DNA of 64,000 nt, taken from positions 124,001 through 188,000 of the forward strand of contig NZ_JARVHQ010000001.1 of the NCBI RefSeq assembly GCF_040459645.1. The letters run 5' to 3'. The DNA comes from Bacillus cereus group sp. RP43. Lineage in GTDB: Bacteria > Bacillota > Bacilli > Bacillales > Bacillaceae_G. Below are positions 27,134 through 35,831 of this stretch, piece after piece; positions within the stretch are counted from its first letter, which is position 1, and every line of letters starts with the position of its first letter. Below the pieces are notes generated by a model. The model worked only from the letters and a program-made list of their open reading frames with translations, had not been told where the DNA came from and did not search any database. Both the position numbers and the translations under genes were made by a program.

Positions 27134-27997
27134 ATGCACGCAGAAAAATTAGGAAGCGAAATAAAGAAAATTAGGGTAATGAGAGGATTAACACAGAAAC
27201 AACTCTCCGATAATGTATGTCATCAATCGGAAGTGAGCCGAATTGAATCGGGTGCGGTATACCCAAGTATGGATATATTACAAGGAATTGCGGTGAAGTT
27301 ACAAGTTCCCATTATTCACTTTTATGAGGTACTCATTTATTCTGATATTGAAAGAAAGAAGCAGTTTAAAGATAAGATTCAAGTATTGAGTAAGAAGAAA
27401 CAATATGCTGAAATTTATAAAATCACTTCAAATGAACTTAAGAAAGAAAAGTTTCATCCAGAATTTAATCAGTTTCTTCTTTGGTACTATTATTTATCTG
27501 CATATGTTTTGCAGAAAATTGATTTTGAATATTGCATTTTAGAGTTGAAAAAAATTGTACATCAATCATATGGAGGGGTAGATGTATTTCAAAATTTGTA
27601 TATTGAAAATTCCATTGCAAGTATTTACGCGGAAAATAATCAATTGGACAGAGCAATAGCATCATTTAGAACTATTTTAGAACAATTAGAATCATCACAT
27701 AATAATGAAGTATTTATAGTTAAAGTTCGATATAATTATGCAAAATCTTTATATTTGAGTGATCAGTTTGAAGAGGCATTGTATCAAGTAAATGAAGCAA
27801 TTGAAGCTTCTTGCTATATGGGAAGTATGGAGTTAATTGGGCAACTATATTACCAAAAGGGTGAGTGCCTGGAGAAATTAGATTATTCATCAAATGATAT
27901 TAAAGAAGTGTATGAAAAAGCATCTTTCTTCTTTGATTTATTAGATTTACATTCATATAAAGAAACTTTATTAAAGAAAAAGAAATATTTAAGTTGA
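27134..27997 (+). CDS. plcR: PlcR quorum-sensing transcriptional activator (full length)
   Basis: RNPP-family regulator that binds the imported PapR peptide and activates secreted virulence factors at PlcR boxes. 287 aa. N-terminal HTH (about 6-62, with the LTQKQLSDNVCHQSEVSRIESG core) and a C-terminal TPR peptide-binding domain (about 70-285). No premature stop, unlike the B. anthracis allele. Preceded by GGTGAGTA. Divergent from nprB and followed by papR. The TPR half should encode LPFEH-type specificity. Confidence 0.97.
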   Translation: MHAEKLGSEIKKIRVMRGLTQKQLSDNVCHQSEVSRIESGAVYPSMDILQGIAVKLQVPIIHFYEVLIYSDIERKKQFKDKIQVLSKKKQYAEIYKITSNELKKEKFHPEFNQFLLWYYYLSAYVLQKIDFEYCILELKKIVHQSYGGVDVFQNLYIENSIASIYAENNQLDRAIASFRTILEQLESSHNNEVFIVKVRYNYAKSLYLSDQFEEALYQVNEAIEASCYMGSMELIGQLYYQKGECLEKLDYSSNDIKEVYEKASFFFDLLDLHSYKETLLKKKKYLS

Positions 27998-28009
27998 ATT
28001 TAGTTAAAA

Positions 28010-28025
28010 TATGCATATATGCATA
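28010..28025. promoter_or_regulatory. Perfect PlcR box upstream of papR
   Basis: TATGCATATATGCATA fits the consensus and is a full palindrome; 61 bp before the papR start. Confidence 0.88.
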
Positions 28026-28085
28026 TTTTGTAAGCGTGTTTTTATGGTATATTTACAAAAAAGAAAACATAGGGTGATAATAAAT

Positions 28086-28223
28086 ATGAAGAAATTTCTT
28101 GCTTGTAGTTTAGTAGCAGTAACAATGCTGGCAGGTGTTGTATTTGGAGTAAGTCAAGAGCAAGCGCTAACAAATCAACAAGAGCAAGTACAGTTAGCTT
28201 CAGATTTACCGTTTGAACATTAA
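28086..28223 (+). CDS. papR: PapR signalling peptide precursor, LPFEH pherotype
   Basis: 45-aa pre-peptide with a Sec signal (about 1-23) and the C-terminal active region SDLPFEH at 39-45. The precursor is exported, trimmed and re-imported by the oligopeptide permease to activate PlcR. The start is at 28086 (AGGGTGATAA upstream); a longer frame from 28011 would begin inside the PlcR box. The terminal histidine marks the LPFEH specificity group rather than the more common ...PFEF peptides. Terminator follows. Confidence 0.95.
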   Translation: MKKFLACSLVAVTMLAGVVFGVSQEQALTNQQEQVQLASDLPFEH

Positions 28224-28226
28224 AAT

Positions 28227-28259
28227 AAACAACCGTCTTACTTAGACGGTTGTTTTTTT
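28227..28259. terminator. Bidirectional terminator after papR
   Basis: Perfect 12-bp stem AAACAACCGTCT / AGACGGTTGTTT with T-run; overlaps the 3' end of the convergent GGDEF-EAL gene. Confidence 0.92.
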
Positions 28260-30920
28260 GTGGAGTAACATCCAAACATCTTTACTAGAAACAGGTTTGC
28301 TAAAGAGGAATCCTTGAATGTGGTCACAGTTTTGTTCTTGTAAAAACTTCCATTGTTCTTCTGTTTCTACACCTTCCGCAATAACCTCTAACTTTAGTTC
28401 TTTTGATAGCTTAATAATGGAAGCGATAATCGCTTCTTCTAAAGGGCTATTCGTAATTCCACAAATAAATTCTCGAGCAATTTTTAAGGTATTGATTGGA
28501 TATTTCGTTAAATAAGCTAAAGAACTATAACCAGTTCCAAAGTCATCAATTGAAATTTGGATACCGAGATTTTGAAGTTCTTCTAGTTTAGCAATTACAG
28601 AATGATTTTGATTAATCGCGATACTTTCTGTAATCTCAATATCCAGCGCTTCCGGCTTTAGTTCTGTTTCTTCCAAGACTTTTGAAATAGTTGATATTAA
28701 ATCTGCGTGATTGAATTGAACAACAGATAAATTCACACCAACCTTTAAATGAGAAAATCCTTGATTATGCCATCTTTTTGCTTCTAAGCAGGCAGTACGT
28801 AAAATCCAATTTCCAAGTTCAATAATAAAGCCGGTTTCCTCCGCTAGAGGAATAAATTGGGCAGGAGATACGATACCGAGTTTTGGATGCTTCCAACGAA
28901 TTAATGCTTCAAAACCAATAATTTGTTTTGTTTTTGTGCTTACTTGTGGCTGGTATTCAAGGAAAAATTCATTTTGTTGTAATGCTTTTGCAAGTTCACC
29001 TTCTAAGAATTGGATTTCATTTTGGGCGATACTTATTTCTTTTGAGAAGAAAACAAATCTGTTTTTTCCATTTGCTTTCGCGCGATACATAGCCATATCA
29101 GCATTTTTCATTAATTCTGTTACATCTGTTCCATAATCAGGATACATAGCAATTCCGATACTCGGTGTAATAGATAGTTCTTCATCTTTAATGAAGAATG
29201 GTTTGTTTAAAATAGTTAAAATCTGTTCAGCTATAAAAGCCGCACTTTTTTCTGAGTACATATCTGGTAATAGAATTGTAAACTCATCTCCACCTTGGCG
29301 AGCAACGATATCCTTTGAACGTAAGCAACCGCGTAACCTTTTTGCTACTTCAATTAATAATAAATCTCCGACGTCATGACCGAGTCTATCGTTAATTTTT
29401 TTGAATCGATCTAAATCAAGAAACATGACGGCAACATCATTTGCGCTAGCTTGAGCTGTATTTAAAATAATTTTTAAATCTTTTTCAAACTTTCGGCGAT
29501 TTGGTAATCCAGTAAGTGCATCATGAAAGGCTAAATGTTCTACTTGTTTTTGTTTTTCATATAAAGTTGTAATATCGCGTGCTATACCGAACATCCCAAC
29601 AACTTCTTTATTTATGAAAGTAGGGATGAGTGTAACGTGAAGGTAATAATAATAGCCTTCTTTTTCTTTTGTACGAATTTCTAGAGTTTGTGGCTTACCT
29701 TCTTTTGTAATTTTTAAAGATTTCTTCAATAATTCATGATCTTGTGGATCAATGAAGTGTAGAAGGGAATAGCTTTCGACTTCACAATAGTAGGCAGTAA
29801 ATAAGCTTTCACAAGCCTTATTAGATTGTTGAAAAATGCCATTCATATTTAAAGAGAAAACGGCATCAGGATGATCTTCGAATAAAGATGTATAACGTTG
29901 TTCACTTTTTGATAACGCAGATGCACCTTCTTCAACTTTTCCTTCTAGTTGTGTAGTCAACTGTTCGTACGTATCGATTAGTACTTGATTATCTTTCCAC
30001 ATGTAAAGTTGTCGTAGGAATAATAAGATGAGTGATAATACGAGACCGATTAACATGAACTTATCATCCCAAGGTTGAATAAGAATAAAGGCAAAGGTAA
30101 TGATTATACTGAAATATGGTAATATAAAGCGCACATAATCGAATCGATAATATTTCGCTTTCGTTTCATGTTGCATGGGTTTATCCAAAATATATAGTAT
30201 GGATGATAAACCGATTAATAAAATTGAAGCAGTATGTATTAAGTAAGAGACTTCAGAAGAAGGTTTCATTCCTGAGTTTAACTGGAATAGGTGTATATAT
30301 CCGTATACAAGTATGATAGTAAAGCCGATAATTAACGAAATTCTACTAGAAGAATATTGTTCTCTTCTATATAGACTAATAACGGCGTAAATCACTAATG
30401 ATTGTGCAATAAAGTATCCAATTAAAAACCACGTATCTGTTGTTAACATACGAAAGCTCGAAAAATCCAAAATAAAAGTTAAGGTAAAATAAATATTCAT
30501 AATAACAATAAAGATGCTATCGAATGAAAATTGAGCAAGGCCTCTAATAGAGTAATGTTTTATAAACTTTATAGCAAAGCCAGAAAAGAGCAAAATATAT
30601 TGTATGATGAAAAAAGGCAATGCCTTATATGAGAATATGACTTGATCATATATAGAAAGTGAATGAAGAAATAAAGTTATCTCCATAGCTAATCCACATA
30701 TACAAGTGCATAGTACTAGAACCCAAAATAGTTTGTCACCGTGCTTCATCTTCTTAATTGCTTTATATAAGCAATAGCAAGAAAAGAGTGTAGCAAAACA
30801 AAATAAGAAGAGAATTCCAATTTCTTTTATATTTAAACTCCTAGGGATAAGGAATATCCAAAGAGAAAATATAATTATATACATCATGACAAATTGTACA
30901 TATTTTTTTTGATTAATCAT
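28242..30920 (-). CDS. Membrane PAS-GGDEF-EAL cyclic-di-GMP enzyme
   Basis: 892 aa from the ATG at 30920 (ACGGAG upstream; a frame open to 31055 overlaps uvsE and lacks a site). About nine or ten membrane helices (1-320), a PAS domain (about 330-450), GGDEF (RQGGDEF at about 543-547) and EAL (FEALIRW near 670, with DDFGTGYSSL and AEGVETEEQ). Both catalytic motifs look intact, and an inhibitory RxxD site (RSKD) sits five residues before GGDEF. Synthesis and degradation of c-di-GMP are both possible; which dominates cannot be read here. Convergent with papR across a shared terminator. Confidence 0.92.
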   Translation of the reverse strand: MINQKKYVQFVMMYIIIFSLWIFLIPRSLNIKEIGILFLFCFATLFSCYCLYKAIKKMKHGDKLFWVLVLCTCICGLAMEITLFLHSLSIYDQVIFSYKALPFFIIQYILLFSGFAIKFIKHYSIRGLAQFSFDSIFIVIMNIYFTLTFILDFSSFRMLTTDTWFLIGYFIAQSLVIYAVISLYRREQYSSSRISLIIGFTIILVYGYIHLFQLNSGMKPSSEVSYLIHTASILLIGLSSILYILDKPMQHETKAKYYRFDYVRFILPYFSIIITFAFILIQPWDDKFMLIGLVLSLILLFLRQLYMWKDNQVLIDTYEQLTTQLEGKVEEGASALSKSEQRYTSLFEDHPDAVFSLNMNGIFQQSNKACESLFTAYYCEVESYSLLHFIDPQDHELLKKSLKITKEGKPQTLEIRTKEKEGYYYYLHVTLIPTFINKEVVGMFGIARDITTLYEKQKQVEHLAFHDALTGLPNRRKFEKDLKIILNTAQASANDVAVMFLDLDRFKKINDRLGHDVGDLLLIEVAKRLRGCLRSKDIVARQGGDEFTILLPDMYSEKSAAFIAEQILTILNKPFFIKDEELSITPSIGIAMYPDYGTDVTELMKNADMAMYRAKANGKNRFVFFSKEISIAQNEIQFLEGELAKALQQNEFFLEYQPQVSTKTKQIIGFEALIRWKHPKLGIVSPAQFIPLAEETGFIIELGNWILRTACLEAKRWHNQGFSHLKVGVNLSVVQFNHADLISTISKVLEETELKPEALDIEITESIAINQNHSVIAKLEELQNLGIQISIDDFGTGYSSLAYLTKYPINTLKIAREFICGITNSPLEEAIIASIIKLSKELKLEVIAEGVETEEQWKFLQEQNCDHIQGFLFSKPVSSKDVWMLLHKKTTV

Positions 30921-31048
30921 ATTATGACTCCGTTTCAATAAAGTTGAATCGCAGGGGGAAAATGCTAATTTAAATAATAGCATATAAATTGGGATGTTTT
31001 TTGCTATAAGAATTACTTTTTTTTGAAAAAATAGCGCAGTGTTACAAA

Positions 31049-32002
31049 TTACCATTGTAACGTTGCGCCATTTGTTCTTTTTATCCCTCTTATAGAAGCG
31101 ATTTCATCTATTAACTGAAGAAGTGCTAAATCCTTTTGTTTACTTTCAATCATAATATCAAAATTATGATTGATTTTTTTTGTAATGTGTAAAAAAGGTT
31201 TAATAAATTCTAAATCAATATAATCTGCGTGGGCCCTAAATTCTTTTTCTGATCTAGGAGAAGAAATATGAACTTTAGGAAGGACATTTGTATGTGACCA
31301 GGTTTTAAATATCATAGGAAGTAATTCTTCTAGCGGTTCATTACAAAGGTTCGCTATGTGATGATGATAATCGAACACGAAAGGGATTTGCTCTTTTTGA
31401 CAAATAGCCAAAGTTTCAGAAGTTGTATATGTTTTATCATCATTTTCAAGAGTCATTTGTCTTTTTACATGGTACGGAAGTTTTTGTATGTTTTCATGAA
31501 AACGTTCGATTGCCCTCTCCTTATTTCCATACGCGCCACCTACATGGATATTAATGTAGGAAGAATCTGCAATTCCCATAGCATTTAACACGTTATAATG
31601 ATAGGTCATATCTGTAATTGCATTAGTTGTAATATGTGGTTTGTCGCTTGTAAATAGCGTAAATTGATTTGGATGAAAACTTACGCGTAAATTGTGTTCT
31701 TGAATTAATGCTCCTATTTTACGCCATAGTGGAGCAAATAGTTGAATGTAATCAAATTCAACTTCAGGATGTGTTGCAAGTGGAACGATAGAAGATGATA
31801 AACGATATAATGGAATTTCGTGTGCAATATTGTAATGAAGGATGCGTATTGTGTGTTCTAGATTCTGTAGTGTGACATTATACAATTTATCTTCACGCTC
31901 TTGTTTGTTTAGTTTTTTCCAGCTTGTAAATGTCATCGTTTTAGCAGGAGAGCAGTCCCACAATGCCATAGCGTGTGAGACATATCCAAATCGCATTATC
32001 AT
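31049..32002 (-). CDS. uvsE: UV damage endonuclease UvsE (UVDE family)
   Basis: Nicks DNA 5' of UV photoproducts in an alternative excision pathway. 317 aa TIM-barrel metal enzyme with family motifs MRFGYVSHA, the [22 protein letters not shown] core, RVSFHPNQF and [12 protein letters not shown]. Corresponds to ywjD, next to ywjE as in B. subtilis, where it is expressed in sporulation. A few bases separate it from cls, so co-transcription is likely. Confidence 0.94.
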   Translation of the reverse strand: MIMRFGYVSHAMALWDCSPAKTMTFTSWKKLNKQEREDKLYNVTLQNLEHTIRILHYNIAHEIPLYRLSSSIVPLATHPEVEFDYIQLFAPLWRKIGALIQEHNLRVSFHPNQFTLFTSDKPHITTNAITDMTYHYNVLNAMGIADSSYINIHVGGAYGNKERAIERFHENIQKLPYHVKRQMTLENDDKTYTTSETLAICQKEQIPFVFDYHHHIANLCNEPLEELLPMIFKTWSHTNVLPKVHISSPRSEKEFRAHADYIDLEFIKPFLHITKKINHNFDIMIESKQKDLALLQLIDEIASIRGIKRTNGATLQW

Positions 32003-32035
32003 ATGTGATCCACCTCTTTAGCTTTTGAAATTTTC

Positions 32036-33229
32036 CTATAAAAAGAACGCGAGTACCGTTCCTATCCATTCCTTTCCTCTATCAATAATGGAGAGAGGGC
32101 TGACATCTTCAAAGGAAAGTAATGAGGAGCGCCCCAAATCTTCCTCGAATTTACTTTTTACTTCTTGTATGAAATATTTATCGTATAAAAGGCAGTTGAT
32201 TTCATGGTTAATATATAAACTTCTCATATCAAAATTAGCGGTTCCGATATCACAAATATGATCGTCTACTATAATAATTTTTGCGTGGAAAAACCCTTGC
32301 TGAAAAGCGTAAATATTACAACCAGCTTGTATTAACTTTCGGCAATATGGGAATTTTGCTTCTCGAACGAGGGCATGATCAGCCTTTTGTGGAACGAGAA
32401 TAGTTATTTGAACCCCGCGTTTTCGTGCTTTTAATAATGCGTTCATAATTTTTTTTCCAGGAATAAAATATGGTGTACCGATAAAGAGTTCTGTTTTCGC
32501 GCTTTCGATTAAATGTAAAAATGTATTTTGTAAATAGGCACCATCAGTAGGGATGAAACGATGTAGAACGGCCCCTGGTTGTTGCGTAGGAAAATAAAGA
32601 GATGAATCTAATAAATTTTGGTCTGTATCGTCGAGCCAATCATGTAAAAATTGTTTTTGTAAATCTTGTATCCCTTCTCCTGTAAGACGTAAATGATAAT
32701 CTCTCCATAACCCTAATTTTTGATTATGCCCTAAATATTCCTCGCCAATATTAAATCCACCAATATAACCAATTTCCCCGTCAATAACTGTAATTTTTCT
32801 ATGGTTTCTTTGATTTGCAGAAAAGAAAGGAAAAGGAAATTTCACTTTGTGACAAAATGAAAAAGAAACACCATGCTTTTGTAGGGAGTAAATTGCTTCT
32901 TTTGATAAATAATGACTTCCAAACCGGTCGAGTAAAAGTCTTACTTCAATTCCTTCTTGTGCTTTATCGATCAGTAACTTTAAAAACTTACGACTTATGT
33001 TATCGTTCTTTACAATGAAAAATAAGACGTGCACATGGTGTTTAGCTTGTTTTATATCAGTAAAGAGAGCATCGTACAGATCATTTCCGTATGTATAAAG
33101 GCGAAAATCACTTTGACGTAAAGGGAAAGAACGAGAGCGTACGCGCTTTAAATGAAGAATTCTCCCGTATGAAAGGTCGATTGTAATCCAGAGAGCGCTG
33201 CCTAATAACAAGAGAGATAAGAAAAACAT
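32036..33229 (-). CDS. clsB: Cardiolipin synthase (PLD superfamily, YwjE/ClsB)
   Basis: Condenses phosphatidylglycerol to cardiolipin. 397 aa. An N-terminal membrane segment (1-20) is followed by two HKD motifs, His143-Lys145-Asp150 and His315-Lys317-Asp322, both complete. One transmembrane helix rather than two suggests the minor ClsB/YwjE type. Located between uvsE and fadF as in B. subtilis. Confidence 0.93.
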   Translation of the reverse strand: MFFLSLLLLGSALWITIDLSYGRILHLKRVRSRSFPLRQSDFRLYTYGNDLYDALFTDIKQAKHHVHVLFFIVKNDNISRKFLKLLIDKAQEGIEVRLLLDRFGSHYLSKEAIYSLQKHGVSFSFCHKVKFPFPFFSANQRNHRKITVIDGEIGYIGGFNIGEEYLGHNQKLGLWRDYHLRLTGEGIQDLQKQFLHDWLDDTDQNLLDSSLYFPTQQPGAVLHRFIPTDGAYLQNTFLHLIESAKTELFIGTPYFIPGKKIMNALLKARKRGVQITILVPQKADHALVREAKFPYCRKLIQAGCNIYAFQQGFFHAKIIIVDDHICDIGTANFDMRSLYINHEINCLLYDKYFIQEVKSKFEEDLGRSSLLSFEDVSPLSIIDRGKEWIGTVLAFFL

Positions 33230-33289
33230 AAGTAAATTCCCTCCTTCACGGTCTTTTCACCATCAATTTTTTACAAATCAAAATTTCGC

Positions 33290-33434
33290 TGTATCCCGCT
33301 ATTTGCGGGCGGTAAGACGCCCATCTCAAAATTGGGTTAAAGCAAAGAAGTTGGTTGGGATTCGGGCTGCCCGTAAAAGTCCGATTGGTGCGGGCTAATA
33401 GAATAGCTCCCCACTGATTAAAGTTTCACTTTAT
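33290..33434. repeat. bcr1-type repeat element
   Basis: 145 bp. Begins TGTATCCCGC and ends CACTTTAT, giving an imperfect TTTAT-like direct duplication (TGTAT at 33290, TTTAT at 33430). Internal hairpins are CCCGC-TATTT-GCGGG, GGCG...CGCC and CGGGC-TG-CCCG. From memory this matches the B. cereus-group bcr1 family with TTTAT target duplications. Its right end is shared with the element at 47371. Confidence 0.8.
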
Positions 33435-33492
33435 AGTTTCACCGAAATAAACATCTTTATTAAAAAATGTGTTGTTGTATAACAAAAAACTG

Positions 33493-33520
33493 TTGACTGA
33501 ATGCTCACTCATTATATAAT
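33493..33520 (+). promoter_or_regulatory. fadF promoter with FadR-like operator
   Basis: TTGACT (33493-33498), 16-bp spacer, TATAAT (33515-33520). The spacer holds TGAATGCTCACTCATTA (33498-33514), resembling the FadR operator TGAATGAN4TCATTCA. Repression by steric block is expected. Confidence 0.75.
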
Positions 33521-33608
33521 GGGAATAGGGGATATAATTCAGAAAATTATATATTTTCGAAGATTCTAAAAAAAGAAAGAGAGCTTACAAAGAGAGGGGT
33601 AGCATAAA

Positions 33609-35720
33609 ATGAATAGCTTACTAATCATTAATTGGCTGGCTGCCATTGCTGTTATTGCTTATGCGGGGTATTTGTTTGTATATCTTATACGAACAAGAAT
33701 GGCCTACATACAATTAGGAAAAAAGATCGAATTTGACCGTCGTTTTAAAGAGCGTTGGGATCTTCTTAAGGTCAATGTTTTCGGTCAGAAAAAGCTGCTG
33801 AAAGATAAAAAGAGCGGCATCATTCACGTTATGTTCTTTTACGGATTTATTCTTGTCCAATTTGGAGCAATTGACTTCGTTTGGAAAGGACTCGCACCAG
33901 GATCGCATCTTCCACTTGGACCACTATACCCTGCATTTACATTCTTCCAGGAAATTGTCACACTCGTTATTTTAATTGCAGTCTTTTGGGCTTTTCATAG
34001 ACGCTATGTTGAAAAGCTTGTTCGTTTAAAACGTAATTTCAAATCAGGTCTTGTTCTTATCTTTATCGGTGGCTTAATGATTTCTGTGCTACTTGGTAAT
34101 GGGATGGGAATTATATGGCACGGTGAGGAGCTTTCATGGAGTGAACCAATCGCTTCTGCAATCGCTTACGTTTTCTCGGGGATAAATGAAACCGTAGCCA
34201 TTTCAGTATTCTATTTTTCTTGGTGGGTGCATCTATTAATCTTGTTAACGTTTTTAGTTTATGTTCCACAATCAAAACATGCGCATTTAATTGCTGGACC
34301 AGTTAACGTGTTTTTTGGTCGTCTTTCAAATCCGGGAAAACTTGAAAAAATCGATTTTGAAGATGAAACACAAGAAACATTCGGTGTTGGTAAAATTGAA
34401 GACTTTAGACAAAATCAACTTATCGACTTATATTCTTGCGTCGAATGTGGTCGTTGTACAAATATGTGTCCGGCAACAGGAACAGGGAAAATGTTATCAC
34501 CGATGGATTTAATTTTAAAACTTCGTGATCATTTAACTGATAAAGGAGCAGCGGTAACATCAAAAGCACCGTGGGTTCCAGTTGTTGCTTTTAATAATAC
34601 ACAAGGAAATCAGTTAGCGATGATGGCAGCTGGAAAAGGACAACAAGAATCAGCGGCTACAGCGCTAGCGTACGATCCGAGTTTAATCGGAGATGTTATT
34701 ACAGAAGAAGAGATTTGGGCATGTACAACGTGCCGTAACTGTGAGGACCAGTGCCCAGTTATGAATGAGCATGTTGACAAAATTATTGATTTACGCCGCT
34801 ATCTCGTTTTAACAGAAGGAAAAATGGATGCGGAAGCGCAGCGTGCAATGACAAACATTGAGCGCCAAGGGAATCCGTGGGGACTGAACCGTAAAGAGCG
34901 TGAAACATGGCGCCAAGGTGATGATGAAGTAACAGTTCCAACTGTAAAGGAGAAATCAAAAGCTGGCGAAGAGTTTGAATACTTATTCTGGGTTGGGTCG
35001 ATGGGTTCGTATGACAACCGGAGTCAGAAGATTGCGATATCATTTGCGAAGCTAATGAACGAAGCAGGCATTTCATTCGCAATTCTTGGTAATAAGGAAA
35101 AGAACTCTGGTGATACACCGCGCCGCCTTGGAAATGAATTTGTATTCCAAGAAATGGCGACTAAAAATATCGAAGAATTTGAAAAAGCAGGAGTGAAGAA
35201 AATCGTTACGATTGACCCTCATGCTTATAACACTTTTAAAAATGAGTACCCGGACTTTGGCTTACAAGCAGAAGTCTATCATCATACAGAATTACTAGCC
35301 CAGTGGGTGAAGGAAGGACGTTTAAAACCTGTCCATTCTATTGAAGAGACAGTTACGTATCATGATTCCTGTTACTTAGGAAGATACAACGAAGTATACG
35401 AAGCACCGCGCGATATTCTAAAAGCAATTCCAGGCGTTAACCTTGTGGAAATGGCGCGTAATCGTGAAACGGGAATGTGCTGTGGTGCAGGTGGCGGCTT
35501 AATGTGGATGGAAGAAACGGCAGGTTCTCGTATTAACGTGGCTCGTACAGAACAAGCGCTAGCTGTACAGCCGTCAATTATCGGTACAGGATGCCCGTAT
35601 TGCTTAACAATGATTAGTGACGGTACGAAAGCGAAAGAAGTAGAAGAAACAGTTCAAACTCTGGACGTAACAGAGATTTTAGAACGCTCAGTTATCGGAC
35701 AGAAGAAAGAAGCAATGTAG
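33609..35720 (+). CDS. fadF: Membrane Fe-S oxidoreductase FadF (heterodisulfide reductase-like)
   Basis: Putative membrane electron-transfer protein linking acyl-CoA dehydrogenase/ETF to the respiratory chain. 703 aa. Six membrane helices in residues 5-240, two 4Fe-4S motifs beginning at Cys277 (CVECGRCTNMCP) and Cys372 (CTTCRNCEDQCP), and two cysteine-rich CCG domains (HDSCYLGR, MCCGAGGG, GCPYCLTM). Corresponds to ywjF, a FadR-regulon gene in B. subtilis. Head of the beta-oxidation cluster. Confidence 0.93.
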   Translation: MNSLLIINWLAAIAVIAYAGYLFVYLIRTRMAYIQLGKKIEFDRRFKERWDLLKVNVFGQKKLLKDKKSGIIHVMFFYGFILVQFGAIDFVWKGLAPGSHLPLGPLYPAFTFFQEIVTLVILIAVFWAFHRRYVEKLVRLKRNFKSGLVLIFIGGLMISVLLGNGMGIIWHGEELSWSEPIASAIAYVFSGINETVAISVFYFSWWVHLLILLTFLVYVPQSKHAHLIAGPVNVFFGRLSNPGKLEKIDFEDETQETFGVGKIEDFRQNQLIDLYSCVECGRCTNMCPATGTGKMLSPMDLILKLRDHLTDKGAAVTSKAPWVPVVAFNNTQGNQLAMMAAGKGQQESAATALAYDPSLIGDVITEEEIWACTTCRNCEDQCPVMNEHVDKIIDLRRYLVLTEGKMDAEAQRAMTNIERQGNPWGLNRKERETWRQGDDEVTVPTVKEKSKAGEEFEYLFWVGSMGSYDNRSQKIAISFAKLMNEAGISFAILGNKEKNSGDTPRRLGNEFVFQEMATKNIEEFEKAGVKKIVTIDPHAYNTFKNEYPDFGLQAEVYHHTELLAQWVKEGRLKPVHSIEETVTYHDSCYLGRYNEVYEAPRDILKAIPGVNLVEMARNRETGMCCGAGGGLMWMEETAGSRINVARTEQALAVQPSIIGTGCPYCLTMISDGTKAKEVEETVQTLDVTEILERSVIGQKKEAM

Positions 35721-35746
35721 TTTGTAAGAATGCATTCAAATTTAGA

Positions 35747-35803
35747 AAGAGGTGCAATAATTGCACCTCTTCTCAACGCAAGGATACCGAGCGAGCGCTC
35801 GGT
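35747..35803 (+). promoter_or_regulatory. Hairpin plus TetR-type palindrome before the thiolase gene
   Basis: Perfect 11-bp stem AAGAGGTGCAA-TAA-TTGCACCTCTT (35747-35771) without a strong T-run, then palindrome ACCGAGCG-AG-CGCTCGGT (35786-35803), 28 bp before the thiolase ATG. The palindrome has the form of a TetR-family operator and resembles, on the other strand, the operator in the fadF promoter (12 of 18 positions). Confidence 0.6.
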
Positions 35804-35831
35804 GCTAAAAAAAGAAATGGGGGAAAGAAAC

